A stretch of 64,000 nt of DNA from Pelosinus sp. UFO1 (GTDB lineage Bacteria; Bacillota; Negativicutes; DSM-13327): NCBI RefSeq assembly GCF_000725345.1, contig NZ_CP008852.1:62001-126000 (forward strand), written 5' to 3'. Of the stretch, positions 47,365 through 56,811 are shown piece by piece. The translations under genes and the position numbers were made by a program. The notes beneath the pieces were generated by a model that ran no database searches, was not told the DNA's origin, and saw nothing but the letters and a program-made list of their open reading frames with translations. Each line of letters opens with the position of its first letter. Position 1 is the stretch's first letter.

Positions 47365-48840
47365 ATGAGTAATACAAAAGAAGTACAAGACCGTTCTAGG
47401 TTGCAGCAAATTGCACGACAGGCTATGATAGACCGGAGACTCCTTCCGGATTTTTCTGTTCAGGCAATTGACCAGCTTAACGGAATGGATAGTAATATTT
47501 CTAAATTTGAAGAGTCGACACAAGATCTTAGAAATCTTTTGTGGTGTTCCATCGACAATGATGATTCAAACGATTTGGATCAGCTTACCACTGCGATAGA
47601 GATGTCAGAGGGAGCTACAAAGATTTATATTGCGATTGCGGATGTTGATGCCTTCGTCAAGAAGTCCTCTGCAATTGATGATCATGCAAAGCATAATGCT
47701 ACTTCGGTCTATACCGCTGCGCAGATATTCCCCATGTTACCTGAGAAAATCTCGACAGATATTACCTCTCTTAATTATGAAGAAGATCGCTTTGCCCTCG
47801 TTGTTGAGATAATCATTGCCGAGGATGGATCGATGCAAAGTTCGCAGATTTATAAAGCCATAGTCCGTAATCACGCAAAGCTTGCATATAATAGTGTTGC
47901 GGCTTGGCTCGAAGGTAGTGGACCTATGCCTGAGGCAATTAGTGCAGTTAATGGCCTTGCAGAAAACATTTTACTGCAAAATCAAGTGGCAAAAAAGCTA
48001 AAGGCCCTCAGGCACATGCATGGGGCGCTTGATTTTGAAACGATAAAAGCTCGCCCTGTTTTTCACGAAGATAAGATCAAAGACTTAGAAGTAGAAAAAC
48101 GGAACAGTGCCAAAGATATAATTGAGGATTTCATGATTGCGGCTAACAGCGTAACCGCGCAATACCTCACAGCTAAAAATTTTCCGTCAATACGACGCGT
48201 TGTTCGCAAGCCCAAACGATGGGAACGGATCGTTGAGCTTGCCGGGGAGTTAAACTTCATACTACCTAAGGAGCCCGACTCAAAGGCATTAGATCAATTT
48301 CTGGTGTTATCAAAAGCCGCCGATCCGCTTCATTTTCCCGATCTTTCTCTTAGCATTATCAAGTTATTAGGACCTGGTGAATATGTCGTAGAGCTTCCAG
48401 GCGAAGATTCTATTGGACACTTTGGTCTCGCGGTTAAAGATTATGCTCATTCCACAGCACCGAACCGCCGGTATCCAGATTTAATTACCCAACGATTACT
48501 GAAGGCAGCGATAGCAGGAAATTCTATTCCTTATGAAAATGATGAACTTGTAACGCTGGCAAAGCACTGCACGGAAGCTGAGAATGCAGCGCAGAAAGTG
48601 GAACGGCAGGTTGAAAAATCCGCCGCTGCCATTCTTCTGGAATCCAGGATTGGAGAAACCTTTGATGCGATTATCACTGGAGCATCTGATAAGGGGACGT
48701 GGGTTCGTCTGCTGCACCCTCCTATTGAAGGGCGATTACAGGGTAACTTTGAAGGTGAGGATATTGGTCTTAGGCTTCGCGTACAGCTAATTCGCGTTGA
48801 TGTAGAACGGGGTTATATTGACTTTAAAAAGGTAAGATAA
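47365..48840 (+). CDS. RNase II/R-family (RNB domain) exoribonuclease-like protein, short form
   Basis: 491 residues: an RNB catalytic domain plus a C-terminal S1-like domain (ESRIGETFDAIITGASDKGTWV), without the N-terminal cold-shock domains of RNase R. The acidic cluster is SIDNDDSNDLDQL (62-74). Asp64, Asp70 and Asp72 match E. coli RNase II Asp201, Asp207 and Asp209, but the fourth position (Asp210) is Gln73. The Arg-rich motif TAPNRRYPDL is intact. It probably degrades single-stranded RNA 3'-5', though with a changed metal site. AGGAAGGTG precedes the ATG. Confidence 0.88.
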   Translation: MSNTKEVQDRSRLQQIARQAMIDRRLLPDFSVQAIDQLNGMDSNISKFEESTQDLRNLLWCSIDNDDSNDLDQLTTAIEMSEGATKIYIAIADVDAFVKKSSAIDDHAKHNATSVYTAAQIFPMLPEKISTDITSLNYEEDRFALVVEIIIAEDGSMQSSQIYKAIVRNHAKLAYNSVAAWLEGSGPMPEAISAVNGLAENILLQNQVAKKLKALRHMHGALDFETIKARPVFHEDKIKDLEVEKRNSAKDIIEDFMIAANSVTAQYLTAKNFPSIRRVVRKPKRWERIVELAGELNFILPKEPDSKALDQFLVLSKAADPLHFPDLSLSIIKLLGPGEYVVELPGEDSIGHFGLAVKDYAHSTAPNRRYPDLITQRLLKAAIAGNSIPYENDELVTLAKHCTEAENAAQKVERQVEKSAAAILLESRIGETFDAIITGASDKGTWVRLLHPPIEGRLQGNFEGEDIGLRLRVQLIRVDVERGYIDFKKVR

Positions 48841-48878
48841 GGGATGGTTAGTGCGCATCATTTACAATAACGACAGAG

Positions 48879-48915
48879 CTCCTGCTAAAACTCCTAGAAT
48901 TTAGCAGGAGTTTCG
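48879..48915 (+). terminator. Terminator (CTCCTGC family) of the RNase II-like gene
   Basis: CTCCTGCTAAA (48879-48889) pairs with TTTAGCAGGAG (48900-48910), then TTTCGTATTATATAGG, the same downstream motif as at 39546. Confidence 0.85.
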
Positions 48916-49102
48916 TATTATATAGGACACGGACAAAGGAGGATGGTACTATAGACGGATTAAAAAAATATAGTACCACTATTGGGTATGGCTATTGGGA
49001 GAATGGAATAAAAAAATCCTAGATCAATGGCGAGTCGTTGGATAAAAAAGGGGGCAATATATAGCAATGTAAAGTTATCAAAAAGTTTTGGAGGTTTTTA
49101 AA

Positions 49103-49681
49103 ATGAGATTGTTCATAGGAATAGAGCTCCCAGAACAGATTATTGCCGAACTTCACTCCCTACAAAATCTACTAAGGAAAAAGGTGCGAAGAGGGCGCTT
49201 TCCATCGAAACATAACTTACATCTTACATTACAGTTTTTAGGGGAAACATCTGAAAACAGAATCGAAGACATTATACGTTTGTTACAGACAGTAGCGAAA
49301 GTGAATTCCCCATTTAAGTTATCATTCAATGCACACCTAGGTTCTTTTGGACATAAGAATCCAGTACGTGTAGTTTGGGTAGGAGTAAAGGGAGAGATGG
49401 AAGTACTGTTACAGCTTCAAACCAGTATTGTAGGACGTATGCAAGAGTTAGGGTTTCCAGCTGAGACTCGTGGCTATCATCCACATGTTACCTTAGCCCG
49501 TGATGTTGACTTTATCGACAAGGACTTCTTGTTGGATCAAGAGGAAGGAGAGTTTGATATTGGGCAACTTTCCTGTTTCAATATAGATCATTTTTGTTTA
49601 CTATCGAGCAATGTAGAGCAGGGAAAGCGTATATATAATATAGTAGAGACATTTAAGTTGATAGACACAGATACGAAGTGA
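49103..49681 (+). CDS. thpR: RNA 2',3'-cyclic phosphodiesterase (LigT/ThpR family)
   Basis: 192 residues. A 2H phosphoesterase with RLFIGIELP at the N-terminus and the two catalytic H-x-T-x motifs HLTLQFLGE and HVTLARD. It opens 2',3'-cyclic phosphate RNA ends, and was historically called 2'-5' RNA ligase. GGAGG at 49090-49094 gives good spacing to the ATG at 49103. The upstream in-frame TTG at 49088 overlaps this site and is rejected. Confidence 0.95.
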   Translation: MRLFIGIELPEQIIAELHSLQNLLRKKVRRGRFPSKHNLHLTLQFLGETSENRIEDIIRLLQTVAKVNSPFKLSFNAHLGSFGHKNPVRVVWVGVKGEMEVLLQLQTSIVGRMQELGFPAETRGYHPHVTLARDVDFIDKDFLLDQEEGEFDIGQLSCFNIDHFCLLSSNVEQGKRIYNIVETFKLIDTDTK

Positions 49682-49691
49682 AAAGGCTAAA

Positions 49692-49731
49692 GAACTCCTG
49701 CCATATTTTGTAGAATTTGGCAGGAGTTTTC
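49692..49731 (+). terminator. Terminator (CTCCTGCC family) of thpR
   Basis: AACTCCTGCCA-ATT pairs with AAT-TGGCAGGAGTT with one mismatch, followed by TTTTCG. Same core as 39509-39545. Confidence 0.88.
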
Positions 49732-49808
49732 GTGTGTTTGGTAAATAAAGTAATATAAAGACACGCTCAATCACAGACAGAAATCCGCAAATTAAGAGGA
49801 GGTCGTTC

Positions 49809-51038
49809 ATTACGTATGACCGTTTGAGGAACATAATTGAAACAATGAAAATTATTGACGATCATGGTCACCCAGGTTTTGCAATGTACTTTTCAGAACT
49901 GCCGGAAGACCGGAGAATACCGTTTGCGACGGATGAATATAAAACTCCAGAGGAAAGCTGTGGTGGATTTCCCTTTCTACGGGAATTACATTACGAGAGC
50001 TATGCCAGTCTTTATGGTTTTGAGCGCAGCGATATTCAGGATCTGGCTAAAAGAAACGAATTAGCCGCAATATATAACCAAAAGAGACTTGCCATTGCTG
50101 ACTGGATTGACGATATTATGGACCAGGCTGGGGTTGAAGTGCTTATGGCAAATATAGCATTGCCAGAGGGATTGAAAAACAAAGCGAATATTCGCTTTGT
50201 TCCCTCTGTTGACCCATTAGTGTTTCCCTTTGACAACTCATACTTAAAAAAACGTCCATTAAGTAAGTATTTCCTCGGTTATTTTGAATATTCCTTAGCT
50301 GAATTAAAGATGAAATTCCAATATAAGGATGATGGATTTAAAAGCTACCTAGTCTTTATTGACCATGTCTTAGAAAGTTATTTGCAGGAGAACTCAGCTG
50401 CTTTTAAATTTGCCATGGCTTACGCACGAGATACTTCTTTTGAAAGAATTAATATGGAAGAAGGACCGGCGTTATATGAAGCCGCTAAGGGCGGTGACCA
50501 GCAGGCCTATACTAAGTTGCAGGATTTATTCGTCTGGTATATCATGCGTAAAATTGTGAAATACGATATGGCTGTGCAGTTTCACTTTGCTATTACGGAT
50601 AACTATGTGAATTATTTTGATCCGCTCAATCTTTCCAATATGCTTGAAGATGAAGAACTAAAAAATGCAAAAATCATTATTTTACATGGCGGATACCCTC
50701 GTTATGGAAGTGCAGAGATACTTGCTTTAGGTGGATTAACTCCCAATAACGTTTGCATTGATATCTCAGGTAGGATTATGTTTGCTAATCATCCGAAAGT
50801 TATCGCGAAAATGCTGCGGGGATGGCTGGAAAAACCAATATTATGGGATAAAATAATTTATGGGTCAGATGTACTTTGGGGAGAACGGTATATTTATACC
50901 TGTGCAAAAACTGGCAGGGCTGCAGTTTATTTTGCACTGAGTGGTATGATTGATGAAGATATTATTGATGAAGATACAGCTATAGTTATTGCACGAAAAA
51001 TTCTTCGTGAAAATGCTATAAGGATTTATAATCTTTAA
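49809..51038 (+). CDS. Amidohydrolase-superfamily protein (amidohydrolase_2 type)
   Basis: About 405-410 residues. The TIM-barrel metal motifs appear as DDHGHP (H-x-H), VQFHFA, ILHGGYPR and GSDVLWG, matching the His-x-His/His/His/Asp pattern of amidohydrolase_2 enzymes (decarboxylases, lactonases). A long insertion (~150-230) is present, as in uronate-isomerase-like or glutamine-synthetase-fused members. The substrate is not recognisable. Start choice is odd. AGGAGGT (49797-49803) is followed 5 nt later by ATT (49809) in frame, while the first conventional start in frame, TTG at 49824, is 20 nt from the site. Confidence 0.78.
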   Translation: MTYDRLRNIIETMKIIDDHGHPGFAMYFSELPEDRRIPFATDEYKTPEESCGGFPFLRELHYESYASLYGFERSDIQDLAKRNELAAIYNQKRLAIADWIDDIMDQAGVEVLMANIALPEGLKNKANIRFVPSVDPLVFPFDNSYLKKRPLSKYFLGYFEYSLAELKMKFQYKDDGFKSYLVFIDHVLESYLQENSAAFKFAMAYARDTSFERINMEEGPALYEAAKGGDQQAYTKLQDLFVWYIMRKIVKYDMAVQFHFAITDNYVNYFDPLNLSNMLEDEELKNAKIIILHGGYPRYGSAEILALGGLTPNNVCIDISGRIMFANHPKVIAKMLRGWLEKPILWDKIIYGSDVLWGERYIYTCAKTGRAAVYFALSGMIDEDIIDEDTAIVIARKILRENAIRIYNL

Positions 51039-51068
51039 AGGCGGCTGTGTCATAAGTAGTTACTGATC

Positions 51069-51106
51069 AAGCATCATTTATCAGTTAGATAAATGATGCT
51101 TTTTAT
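51069..51106 (+). terminator. Terminator of the amidohydrolase gene
   Basis: AAGCATCATTTATC pairs perfectly with GATAAATGATGCTT, loop AGTTA, then TTTATT. Confidence 0.9.
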
Positions 51107-51201
51107 TGTCTGGCGCAAAATATGATATAGACAAGCTTTTCAATCAATAATATTATAAGTGTAGCAATTAAAGTCATTTTTCAAGGATAGTGTTCGGAAA
51201 A

Positions 51202-51238
51202 ACACCATAACCGTCTCTAAAAGAGACATTTATGGTGT
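51202..51238. promoter_or_regulatory. Bipartite inverted repeat upstream of the first sigma-54 activator gene
   Basis: ACACCATAA...GTCTC pairs with GAGAC...TTATGGTGT around a 5-nt centre. There is no T-tail, and it sits ~40 bp before the start codon. It could be an operator for autoregulation or a 5'-UTR hairpin. Confidence 0.5.
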
Positions 51239-51278
51239 ATGGCTTAAAAATAGTAATACGAAGAGGAGCGGTTTGATT

Positions 51279-52643
51279 ATGAACGTTGCAGATTCTAAAT
51301 ACTGTAATGAGCAGTTTGATGTCAGATTAAAGATGATCCTGGATAATCCCTTTGAGGGAAGTATGGCAATTGACGAAAACGGAAATGTCTTTTTTGTAAA
51401 CTCATTTTTTTTAGAAATTCTAAATTGCGTAGAAGAGGATGTAGTCGGTAAGAAAATCTGGGATGTGATTCCTTCTTGCCGGTTGTTCGAAACAGTTGGG
51501 CAGGGCTATTCTATTTGGGGTGAGACATTAAAAATTAACGCCAGGGAATTTTTGGTGGCCCGATTTCCTCTGAAAAGTGGCGGGCAGACTGTAGGAGCAA
51601 TGGTTAAGACTTTGTTTCCTGACCAAACCATTGCCAAGGAAATTGTGGATAAGCTGTCGCGACCGGTAAAGACGGAGAACTGCATGAAGAGTACGCTTTG
51701 TACATGCCGCGATATTATTGGGGAAACACCGCCGATGTTATATGTGAAGAAACTGGCGAGGAGAGCTTCGCGGACTAGTTCCACTTTGTTGATTACGGGA
51801 GAAAGCGGTACCGGCAAAGAAGTTATTGCTCAGGCGGTTCACACTCGTTCTGTCCGGCGGGAGGGACCGTTTATCAGTGTGAACTGCGGTGCTATTCCGG
51901 AAAATCTTCTCGAATCAGAATTGTTTGGTTATGTCGATGGCGCCTTCACTGGAGCAAAAAAGGGAGGAAAACTCGGAAAGTTTGAACTGGCTGATGGTGG
52001 AACTATATTGCTGGACGAAATAGGCGATATGCCTCTATATATGCAGGTCAAGCTGCTTCGGGTATTGCAAGACAGGGAAGTTTGGCGCATTGGATCTACG
52101 GTTCCTACCAAATTAGACGTGCGGGTTATGGCCTCCACTCACACTGACCTTGTACAACTGGTGAAAGAAAAGAAATTTCGCGAAGACCTTTATTATCGCC
52201 TCAACGTGTTGGAAATCAATATGCCTGCCTTACGAGAGCGAATTGAAGATTTACCAATGCTAATTGATGCTTTAATTCAGCGCATAAATCGGAAAATAGG
52301 TGCGGATGCAACGGGAGTTTCCCAGGAATCCATTGAAATTATGAAAACGTATAGTTGGCCTGGAAATGTGCGCGAATTGGAAAATCGGCTTGAGCAGGCG
52401 ATCAATTGGAGTGATGATCACATTATTAATATTCGCAACATTCCTGTTAGGCCTTGGGAAAGAGAGCTTAACAATGTAACGGTGAATGTGGATGCAGGCT
52501 TTCGTGGTTGTATGCAAGAAACAGAGCGAGACCTTATTTTAAACGCTTTAGAAAAAATGAAGGGAAATAAAACCCAAGCAGCGCGAATGTTGAATATGCA
52601 GCGCTCAGTACTATACAAAAAAATGAATAAACTAAACATATGA
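51279..52643 (+). CDS. Sigma-54-dependent transcriptional activator (PAS-AAA+-Fis)
   Basis: About 454 residues. An N-terminal PAS-like sensor (~15-120; [20 protein letters not shown]) precedes the AAA+ domain, with Walker A GESGTGKE and the sigma-54 contact loop GAFTGA. Further motifs are [11 protein letters not shown] (Walker B) and R-finger region [12 protein letters not shown]-terminal Fis-type HTH ends the protein ([22 protein letters not shown]). It should activate the perfect -24/-12 promoter at 52759, just downstream, and so the CoA-transferase operon. The PAS ligand is unknown, presumably the acid or its acyl-CoA. GAGGAG suits ATG 51279, and TTG 51273 is an alternative. Confidence 0.93.
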   Translation: MNVADSKYCNEQFDVRLKMILDNPFEGSMAIDENGNVFFVNSFFLEILNCVEEDVVGKKIWDVIPSCRLFETVGQGYSIWGETLKINAREFLVARFPLKSGGQTVGAMVKTLFPDQTIAKEIVDKLSRPVKTENCMKSTLCTCRDIIGETPPMLYVKKLARRASRTSSTLLITGESGTGKEVIAQAVHTRSVRREGPFISVNCGAIPENLLESELFGYVDGAFTGAKKGGKLGKFELADGGTILLDEIGDMPLYMQVKLLRVLQDREVWRIGSTVPTKLDVRVMASTHTDLVQLVKEKKFREDLYYRLNVLEINMPALRERIEDLPMLIDALIQRINRKIGADATGVSQESIEIMKTYSWPGNVRELENRLEQAINWSDDHIINIRNIPVRPWERELNNVTVNVDAGFRGCMQETERDLILNALEKMKGNKTQAARMLNMQRSVLYKKMNKLNI

Positions 52644-52684
52644 GTGTAGCTTTTGGGTGCAACTCTGTCTTCTAAAGAGACGGC

Positions 52685-52720
52685 AAAAAGACTCCTGGGT
52701 GGAAGCCTAGGAGTCTTTTT
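52685..52720 (+). terminator. Terminator of the first sigma-54 activator gene
   Basis: AAAAAGACTCCT (52685-52696) pairs with AGGAGTCTTTTT (52709-52720), with inner GG/CC. Confidence 0.92.
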
Positions 52721-52758
52721 GATTGAAAATTCGCGCATTTATTGAAACTAGTATCCAT

Positions 52759-52774
52759 TGGCACGGTTATTGCA
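52759..52774 (+). promoter_or_regulatory. Sigma-54 (-24/-12) promoter of the CoA-transferase operon
   Basis: TGGCAC-GGTTA-TTGCA matches the sigma-54 consensus exactly. The start of transcription should be near 52785, giving a ~60-nt leader before the GTG start at 52845. Confidence 0.93.
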
Positions 52775-52844
52775 ATATTTAAGTAATGCTGATGGCCATC
52801 GGTTTTAACCAACGAAAGATTACTATCTGGAGGAGGAAAAGCGC

Positions 52845-53606
52845 GTGTCTAAATTTTCTAACAAAGTTAAGTCCATTGAGGAAGCACTAAGTGGCATTCC
52901 AACAAGCGGCGCGACAATTATGATGGGAGGGTTTGTTGGGGCAGCGGAGCCGACTTGCTGTATCGAGTGGTTAATCAAGAACCAAATTCGCGAAATAACC
53001 TTGATTACCAATGAACCGGGTTTGAGCGGTTTTGGCAGAGCGATGCTATATAAAAACGGCTTAGTACGAGAGATTATTTCCAGTCATGTCGGTACTACCC
53101 AAGAGTCAACCGATGAATACCTGAAGGGAAATCTTAAAGTTGAACAATTTTACCCGATGGGTACCTGGATTGAAAAGGTTCGGGCTGGTGCAATGGGTCT
53201 AGGTGGTGTGCTTGTTCCAGTTGGTGTAGGCATATTGGACGATCCGACCCTGTTCCCAGAGATGAAAGAACCCAAACAAATTATTGAAGTAAATGGAATA
53301 AAATGCTTTGTTGAGCCTGCCTTGCGAGCACCGATTGGTCTTGTTAAAGCATGGCGGGCTGATGAAATGGGTAATTTGGAATATCGGCATACCAGTATGA
53401 ACTGTAACCCCATGGTGGCTATGGCCTGTGATTATACCGTGGCGGAAGTGGAAGAAATCGTTCCTGTCGGCACTATTTCGCCTGAGCGAGTGGGGACACC
53501 AGCGCCGTTTGTGCAAGCAGTTGTCAAGGGCTTAAGCTTAGAACAGCATGATGATATTTATCGTCAGCATTGGCTGAAGATTGGTAAATTGGCTCCCGAA
53601 AAATAA
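52845..53606 (+). CDS. CoA-transferase subunit A (AtoD/ScoA-like)
   Basis: 253 residues, the family I CoA-transferase alpha subunit: GATIMMGGFVGAAEPT near the N-terminus (glycine-rich CoA-binding region), then LITNEPGLSGFG, LVPVGVGILDDP and DYTVAEVEEIVPVG. With subunit B it moves CoA between acetyl/acetoacetyl/butyryl-type donors and a carboxylic acid. It is the first gene of the operon. GGAGGAGG is upstream of a GTG start. Subunit B follows after 20 bp. The acceptor acid cannot be read from sequence. Confidence 0.92.
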   Translation: MSKFSNKVKSIEEALSGIPTSGATIMMGGFVGAAEPTCCIEWLIKNQIREITLITNEPGLSGFGRAMLYKNGLVREIISSHVGTTQESTDEYLKGNLKVEQFYPMGTWIEKVRAGAMGLGGVLVPVGVGILDDPTLFPEMKEPKQIIEVNGIKCFVEPALRAPIGLVKAWRADEMGNLEYRHTSMNCNPMVAMACDYTVAEVEEIVPVGTISPERVGTPAPFVQAVVKGLSLEQHDDIYRQHWLKIGKLAPEK

Positions 53607-53626
53607 GAATTTTAGGAGGGAATGAC

Positions 53627-54286
53627 ATGGATTCGAGAGTATTAATTGCTAAACGAGTTGCCCAGGAATTTAAAGACGGACAGCTTGTCAATTTGGGATT
53701 TGGAATGCCAACCCAGGCTTCAAACTATTTGCCTGAGGATGTTAAGGTAATGTTTCATGCTGAAAATGGTGTTTTCGGTGTTGGACCTAGGCCTACAGCG
53801 GCAAAAGCAATGGCGGATATGACTAACGCTGGCTCTGAGCCTATCACACTTATGCCAGGGGCTGCTATTATGGATTTAGCTACTTCGCTGGGAGCTATGC
53901 GCAGTGGGATCTTGGATATTACTGTCCTAGGTGCTTTAGAAGTGGATCAATTGGGTAACATAGCCAATTGGGCTGTAGAACGTAATGGCAAATGGTGGCC
54001 TGGTATTGGTGGCGCTATGGATTTGTGCTATGGTACGGAACAAGTTGTTGCCTGCCTTATGCATACTGACAAAGCGGGTGCATCTAAAATTCTTAAAAAT
54101 TGCACTCTCCCGCTCACAGGAAAAGGCTGTGTAAAGTCAATTATTACCGATAAGGCCGTTTTCGAAGTAGGCAATGATATTCTTATTTTAAAAGAGCATG
54201 CACCTGGTGTAACCCTAGAAGAAATTAAAGCTTGCACTGAGGCTGACTTTATTGTTGCCGATACTTTCTGCGAAATGAGACTCTAA
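53627..54286 (+). CDS. CoA-transferase subunit B (AtoA/ScoB-like)
   Basis: 219 residues, the family I beta subunit. LVNLGFGMPTQASNYL precedes the catalytic Glu in the HAENGVFGVGP segment (usual S-E-N-G). The family's DLATSLGAMRSG and TEQVVACLMHTDK follow. It forms the active heteromer with subunit A, using Glu as the CoA-thioester carrier. AGGAGGG precedes the ATG. Confidence 0.94.
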   Translation: MDSRVLIAKRVAQEFKDGQLVNLGFGMPTQASNYLPEDVKVMFHAENGVFGVGPRPTAAKAMADMTNAGSEPITLMPGAAIMDLATSLGAMRSGILDITVLGALEVDQLGNIANWAVERNGKWWPGIGGAMDLCYGTEQVVACLMHTDKAGASKILKNCTLPLTGKGCVKSIITDKAVFEVGNDILILKEHAPGVTLEEIKACTEADFIVADTFCEMRL

Positions 54287-54349
54287 GTAGATTATACAAG
54301 GCGGCCTATCCGTTTATGTTTCTGGTTAAATCTTCAGGAGGTGATGTTT

Positions 54350-55498
54350 GTGAGCATTTCGGAAAAACATATAGTTAGTGATGTTGTAGATCAGGCTAGA
54401 CTATTTTGCCAAAATAACCTCCAGCCTATTGCAAGAGAGCTGGATATAAACAGCAGGTTTCCTACTGAACTCTTACCAATAATGGTCGAAGCCGGTTTTT
54501 TTGGCATAAATTATGATGTTGAATACGGTGGAAGTGGTTATGATTCTATTACCAATCACTTGGTAGCCAAAGAAATTGCTAAAGTGAGCGCCGGGGTAGC
54601 GCTCACCTTCCACGTGCATTGGATGGCTGTTGATGTGTTGCTGAAATTTGGTAATGAGGCGCAAAAACAGAAATATTTGCCTGCCCTATTGCGGGGTGAA
54701 AAAGTGGCGGCCTATACCGTCAGCGAAGTGCAAGCAGGCTCTGATGCTGCCGGGATCAAGGCAACGGCTGCAAATACCGAGGCAGGCTGGCTACTCAATG
54801 GGGCTAAATTTTTTTGCACGAATGGTGGCTTAGCTGATATCTATTTCGTTGCATTGAAAACTGATGTGGAGGCTGGGGCAAAAGGCATTAGTATGTTTAT
54901 TGTTGAAAAAGGTACAACGGGATTTGAAATTGGTGCTCCTGTAGAAAAAATGGGATGCAGAAGTTCTTATACTACTGCCTTAACCTTCAACAATTGCGTA
55001 GTGCCGCAGGACAATATAATCGGTGATATAAATGCCGGTTTTAAAATTGCCATGTATGGCTTAGTGGGGGGGCGTCTGGGGATGGCCTCCATGGGACTCG
55101 GCATTGCCGAAGCTGCTCTGGAGAGCGCTGCAAAATATGCAAATAGGCGAGTCGCTTTCGGTAAGCCGCTAAACGCACTTTTTGCGGTGCAAGAGATGCT
55201 GGCCGACATGTATGTAAAATTAGAAGCAGCTAATTTGTTAGTTTGGGAAACGGCTAAGAAAAGGGATAGCGGAAAGGACTACGCTCTGGAAACTTCTGTT
55301 GCAAAGCTGTTTGTCACAGAAGTGGTTAACGAGGTTTGCCACAAGGCTCTCCAAATATTTGGCGGTCACGGTTATATGAAATATAACGACGTGGAGCGCT
55401 ATGCTCGGGATGCGAGATTACTTGATATTGGGGTTGGGGCATCCGAAGTATTGAAGATGGTTGTGGGGACGGCTGTGGCGAAACTCAAGGGAAGTTAA
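54350..55498 (+). CDS. Acyl-CoA dehydrogenase (FAD)
   Basis: About 382 residues. YTVSEVQAGSDAA and FFCTNGGLAD form the FAD/substrate region. NRVAFGKPLNALFAVQEMLADM and QIFGGHGYMKYNDVERYARDAR carry the signatures. The C-terminal catalytic Glu position corresponds to the IGVGASEV segment. It oxidises a short-chain acyl-CoA to the enoyl-CoA, or works in reverse with electron-transfer partners. No ETF genes are adjacent. AGGAGGTGA supports the GTG at 54350. ATG 54344 is too close to it. Confidence 0.93.
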   Translation: MSISEKHIVSDVVDQARLFCQNNLQPIARELDINSRFPTELLPIMVEAGFFGINYDVEYGGSGYDSITNHLVAKEIAKVSAGVALTFHVHWMAVDVLLKFGNEAQKQKYLPALLRGEKVAAYTVSEVQAGSDAAGIKATAANTEAGWLLNGAKFFCTNGGLADIYFVALKTDVEAGAKGISMFIVEKGTTGFEIGAPVEKMGCRSSYTTALTFNNCVVPQDNIIGDINAGFKIAMYGLVGGRLGMASMGLGIAEAALESAAKYANRRVAFGKPLNALFAVQEMLADMYVKLEAANLLVWETAKKRDSGKDYALETSVAKLFVTEVVNEVCHKALQIFGGHGYMKYNDVERYARDARLLDIGVGASEVLKMVVGTAVAKLKGS

Positions 55499-55524
55499 CT
55501 ATTGGACATGAGGGAGGATAGTGT

Positions 55525-56772
55525 ATGAATTATATCGTAAAAAGACGATTTGATAGCAAGCTGACTACCGGGATTGTGGGTGTAATTCTATGTTTTGTTT
55601 ACGCTATGATTTACTGGCCGGTTTGGGCGACGGTGGCAAAGATTATTATTAGTTTTACAGCTGCGGCGGGATTGCAAGCAGTAGAACCTGCACTGGCGAA
55701 AAAATTTATAGCCACATTTGCAGAGGGAACCTTTTTTTGGTGCAGCATCTGCGCCTGGATCTGGCAGACTTTAATATTCGGTAATTATGGCAAATACACC
55801 TTGACTAAAGAACAACCCGGTGCCGGAATTTGGTATACTTTTCTCAGTTTCGTCTGCGGTATTGGTGCTTATCTTGTTTTAATATCCTTCATTGGCATCT
55901 GGTGGAAGCCTTTTAATTTAGCCATAATGTTTGCTCCCAAGACAGCGCAAGAGCTTCATTTGGCACTTGAAGGATGGGAGGCTTCCAATTTCTATGTATT
56001 GCCTGTGATTATAGCACAGATTCCTTTTGTTTCCCTTTTTCAAAAGAAGCCTTGGACTGGTAACCTTAAACCTCCCCTCGACGGACTGGCAGTGATGATG
56101 ACTAGCTCACTATTTGCTTTGCTTGTTTGGGTTGCTTTGTTTGTTCCCAGTTTTATGCATGTTCAAGTAGGTGGATATGAAGTTACCTCTCAACCAATGG
56201 GTTCCTGGCCAGCTGTACTTGCTTTCTGCCAAGGATTTATTTTTTGGTTCCTTATCCCAGCGGAAGGTGGGGAAGGTTATCCGTATAAGATTTTCACTGA
56301 CAAACAGCCTTGGATGGGGATTATCGGGTTAGTGGGGGCCTTACTATGTGGCGGTTATTTAACCCCTGCCTTGTATGTCAGCTTAATTAACACTTTTAAC
56401 ATCAATCCTGGTGTGAATCCGTATATTACAACTGCCTCCCTTGAACTATCGCTTATTGTAACCATGCTGTGCTGGCATCATTTGTTTGATGACTATCCCA
56501 ATGCCGAGAAGGAACCGAGCGTTGCAAGACGCGTGAGTATCCGCGCTATCATCTGGCTTGTGCTTGGAACTGGTTTCGGTTTTGCATGGCTACAAGTCTA
56601 TAGGATTCTTCCTTTTGCTGGAAATGATCTTGGGATGGGTTTTCCAGTAATGGGTATTTTGGCAGGTCAGTTTGCCTTGTTGATGGTATTCCTCTATTTC
56701 AATACCTTCTTTGATAAATGGCCGCTTGTTTATAAAGAAATGGTTACTAAAACAGACTCTATTTCTAATTGA
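55525..56772 (+). CDS. Polytopic membrane protein, unrecognised, in the CoA-transferase operon
   Basis: 415 residues with about ten to eleven hydrophobic spans. Trp is conspicuous (IYWPVW, FFWCSICAWIW, IGIWWKPFN), as are FWFLIPAEGGEGYPYK between spans and a late CWHHLFDDYPNAEKEP loop with two adjacent His and two Asp. It does not match a transporter family I can name. As the last gene of a sigma-54 operon for acid activation and oxidation, an uptake permease for the substrate acid is a reasonable inference. A membrane enzyme cannot be ruled out. GGGAGGA precedes the ATG, 27 bp after the dehydrogenase. Confidence 0.8.
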   Translation: MNYIVKRRFDSKLTTGIVGVILCFVYAMIYWPVWATVAKIIISFTAAAGLQAVEPALAKKFIATFAEGTFFWCSICAWIWQTLIFGNYGKYTLTKEQPGAGIWYTFLSFVCGIGAYLVLISFIGIWWKPFNLAIMFAPKTAQELHLALEGWEASNFYVLPVIIAQIPFVSLFQKKPWTGNLKPPLDGLAVMMTSSLFALLVWVALFVPSFMHVQVGGYEVTSQPMGSWPAVLAFCQGFIFWFLIPAEGGEGYPYKIFTDKQPWMGIIGLVGALLCGGYLTPALYVSLINTFNINPGVNPYITTASLELSLIVTMLCWHHLFDDYPNAEKEPSVARRVSIRAIIWLVLGTGFGFAWLQVYRILPFAGNDLGMGFPVMGILAGQFALLMVFLYFNTFFDKWPLVYKEMVTKTDSISN

Positions 56773-56811
56773 TTGGTTAGCTAATCTGTCGCATTCGGAG
56801 ATGTAAAGTAA

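Noticed and set aside
48930..49030. Short frame after AGGAGG reading DGLKKYSTTIGYGYW
   Set aside because: No acceptable start codon and only about 23 codons; may be a relic but unsupported.
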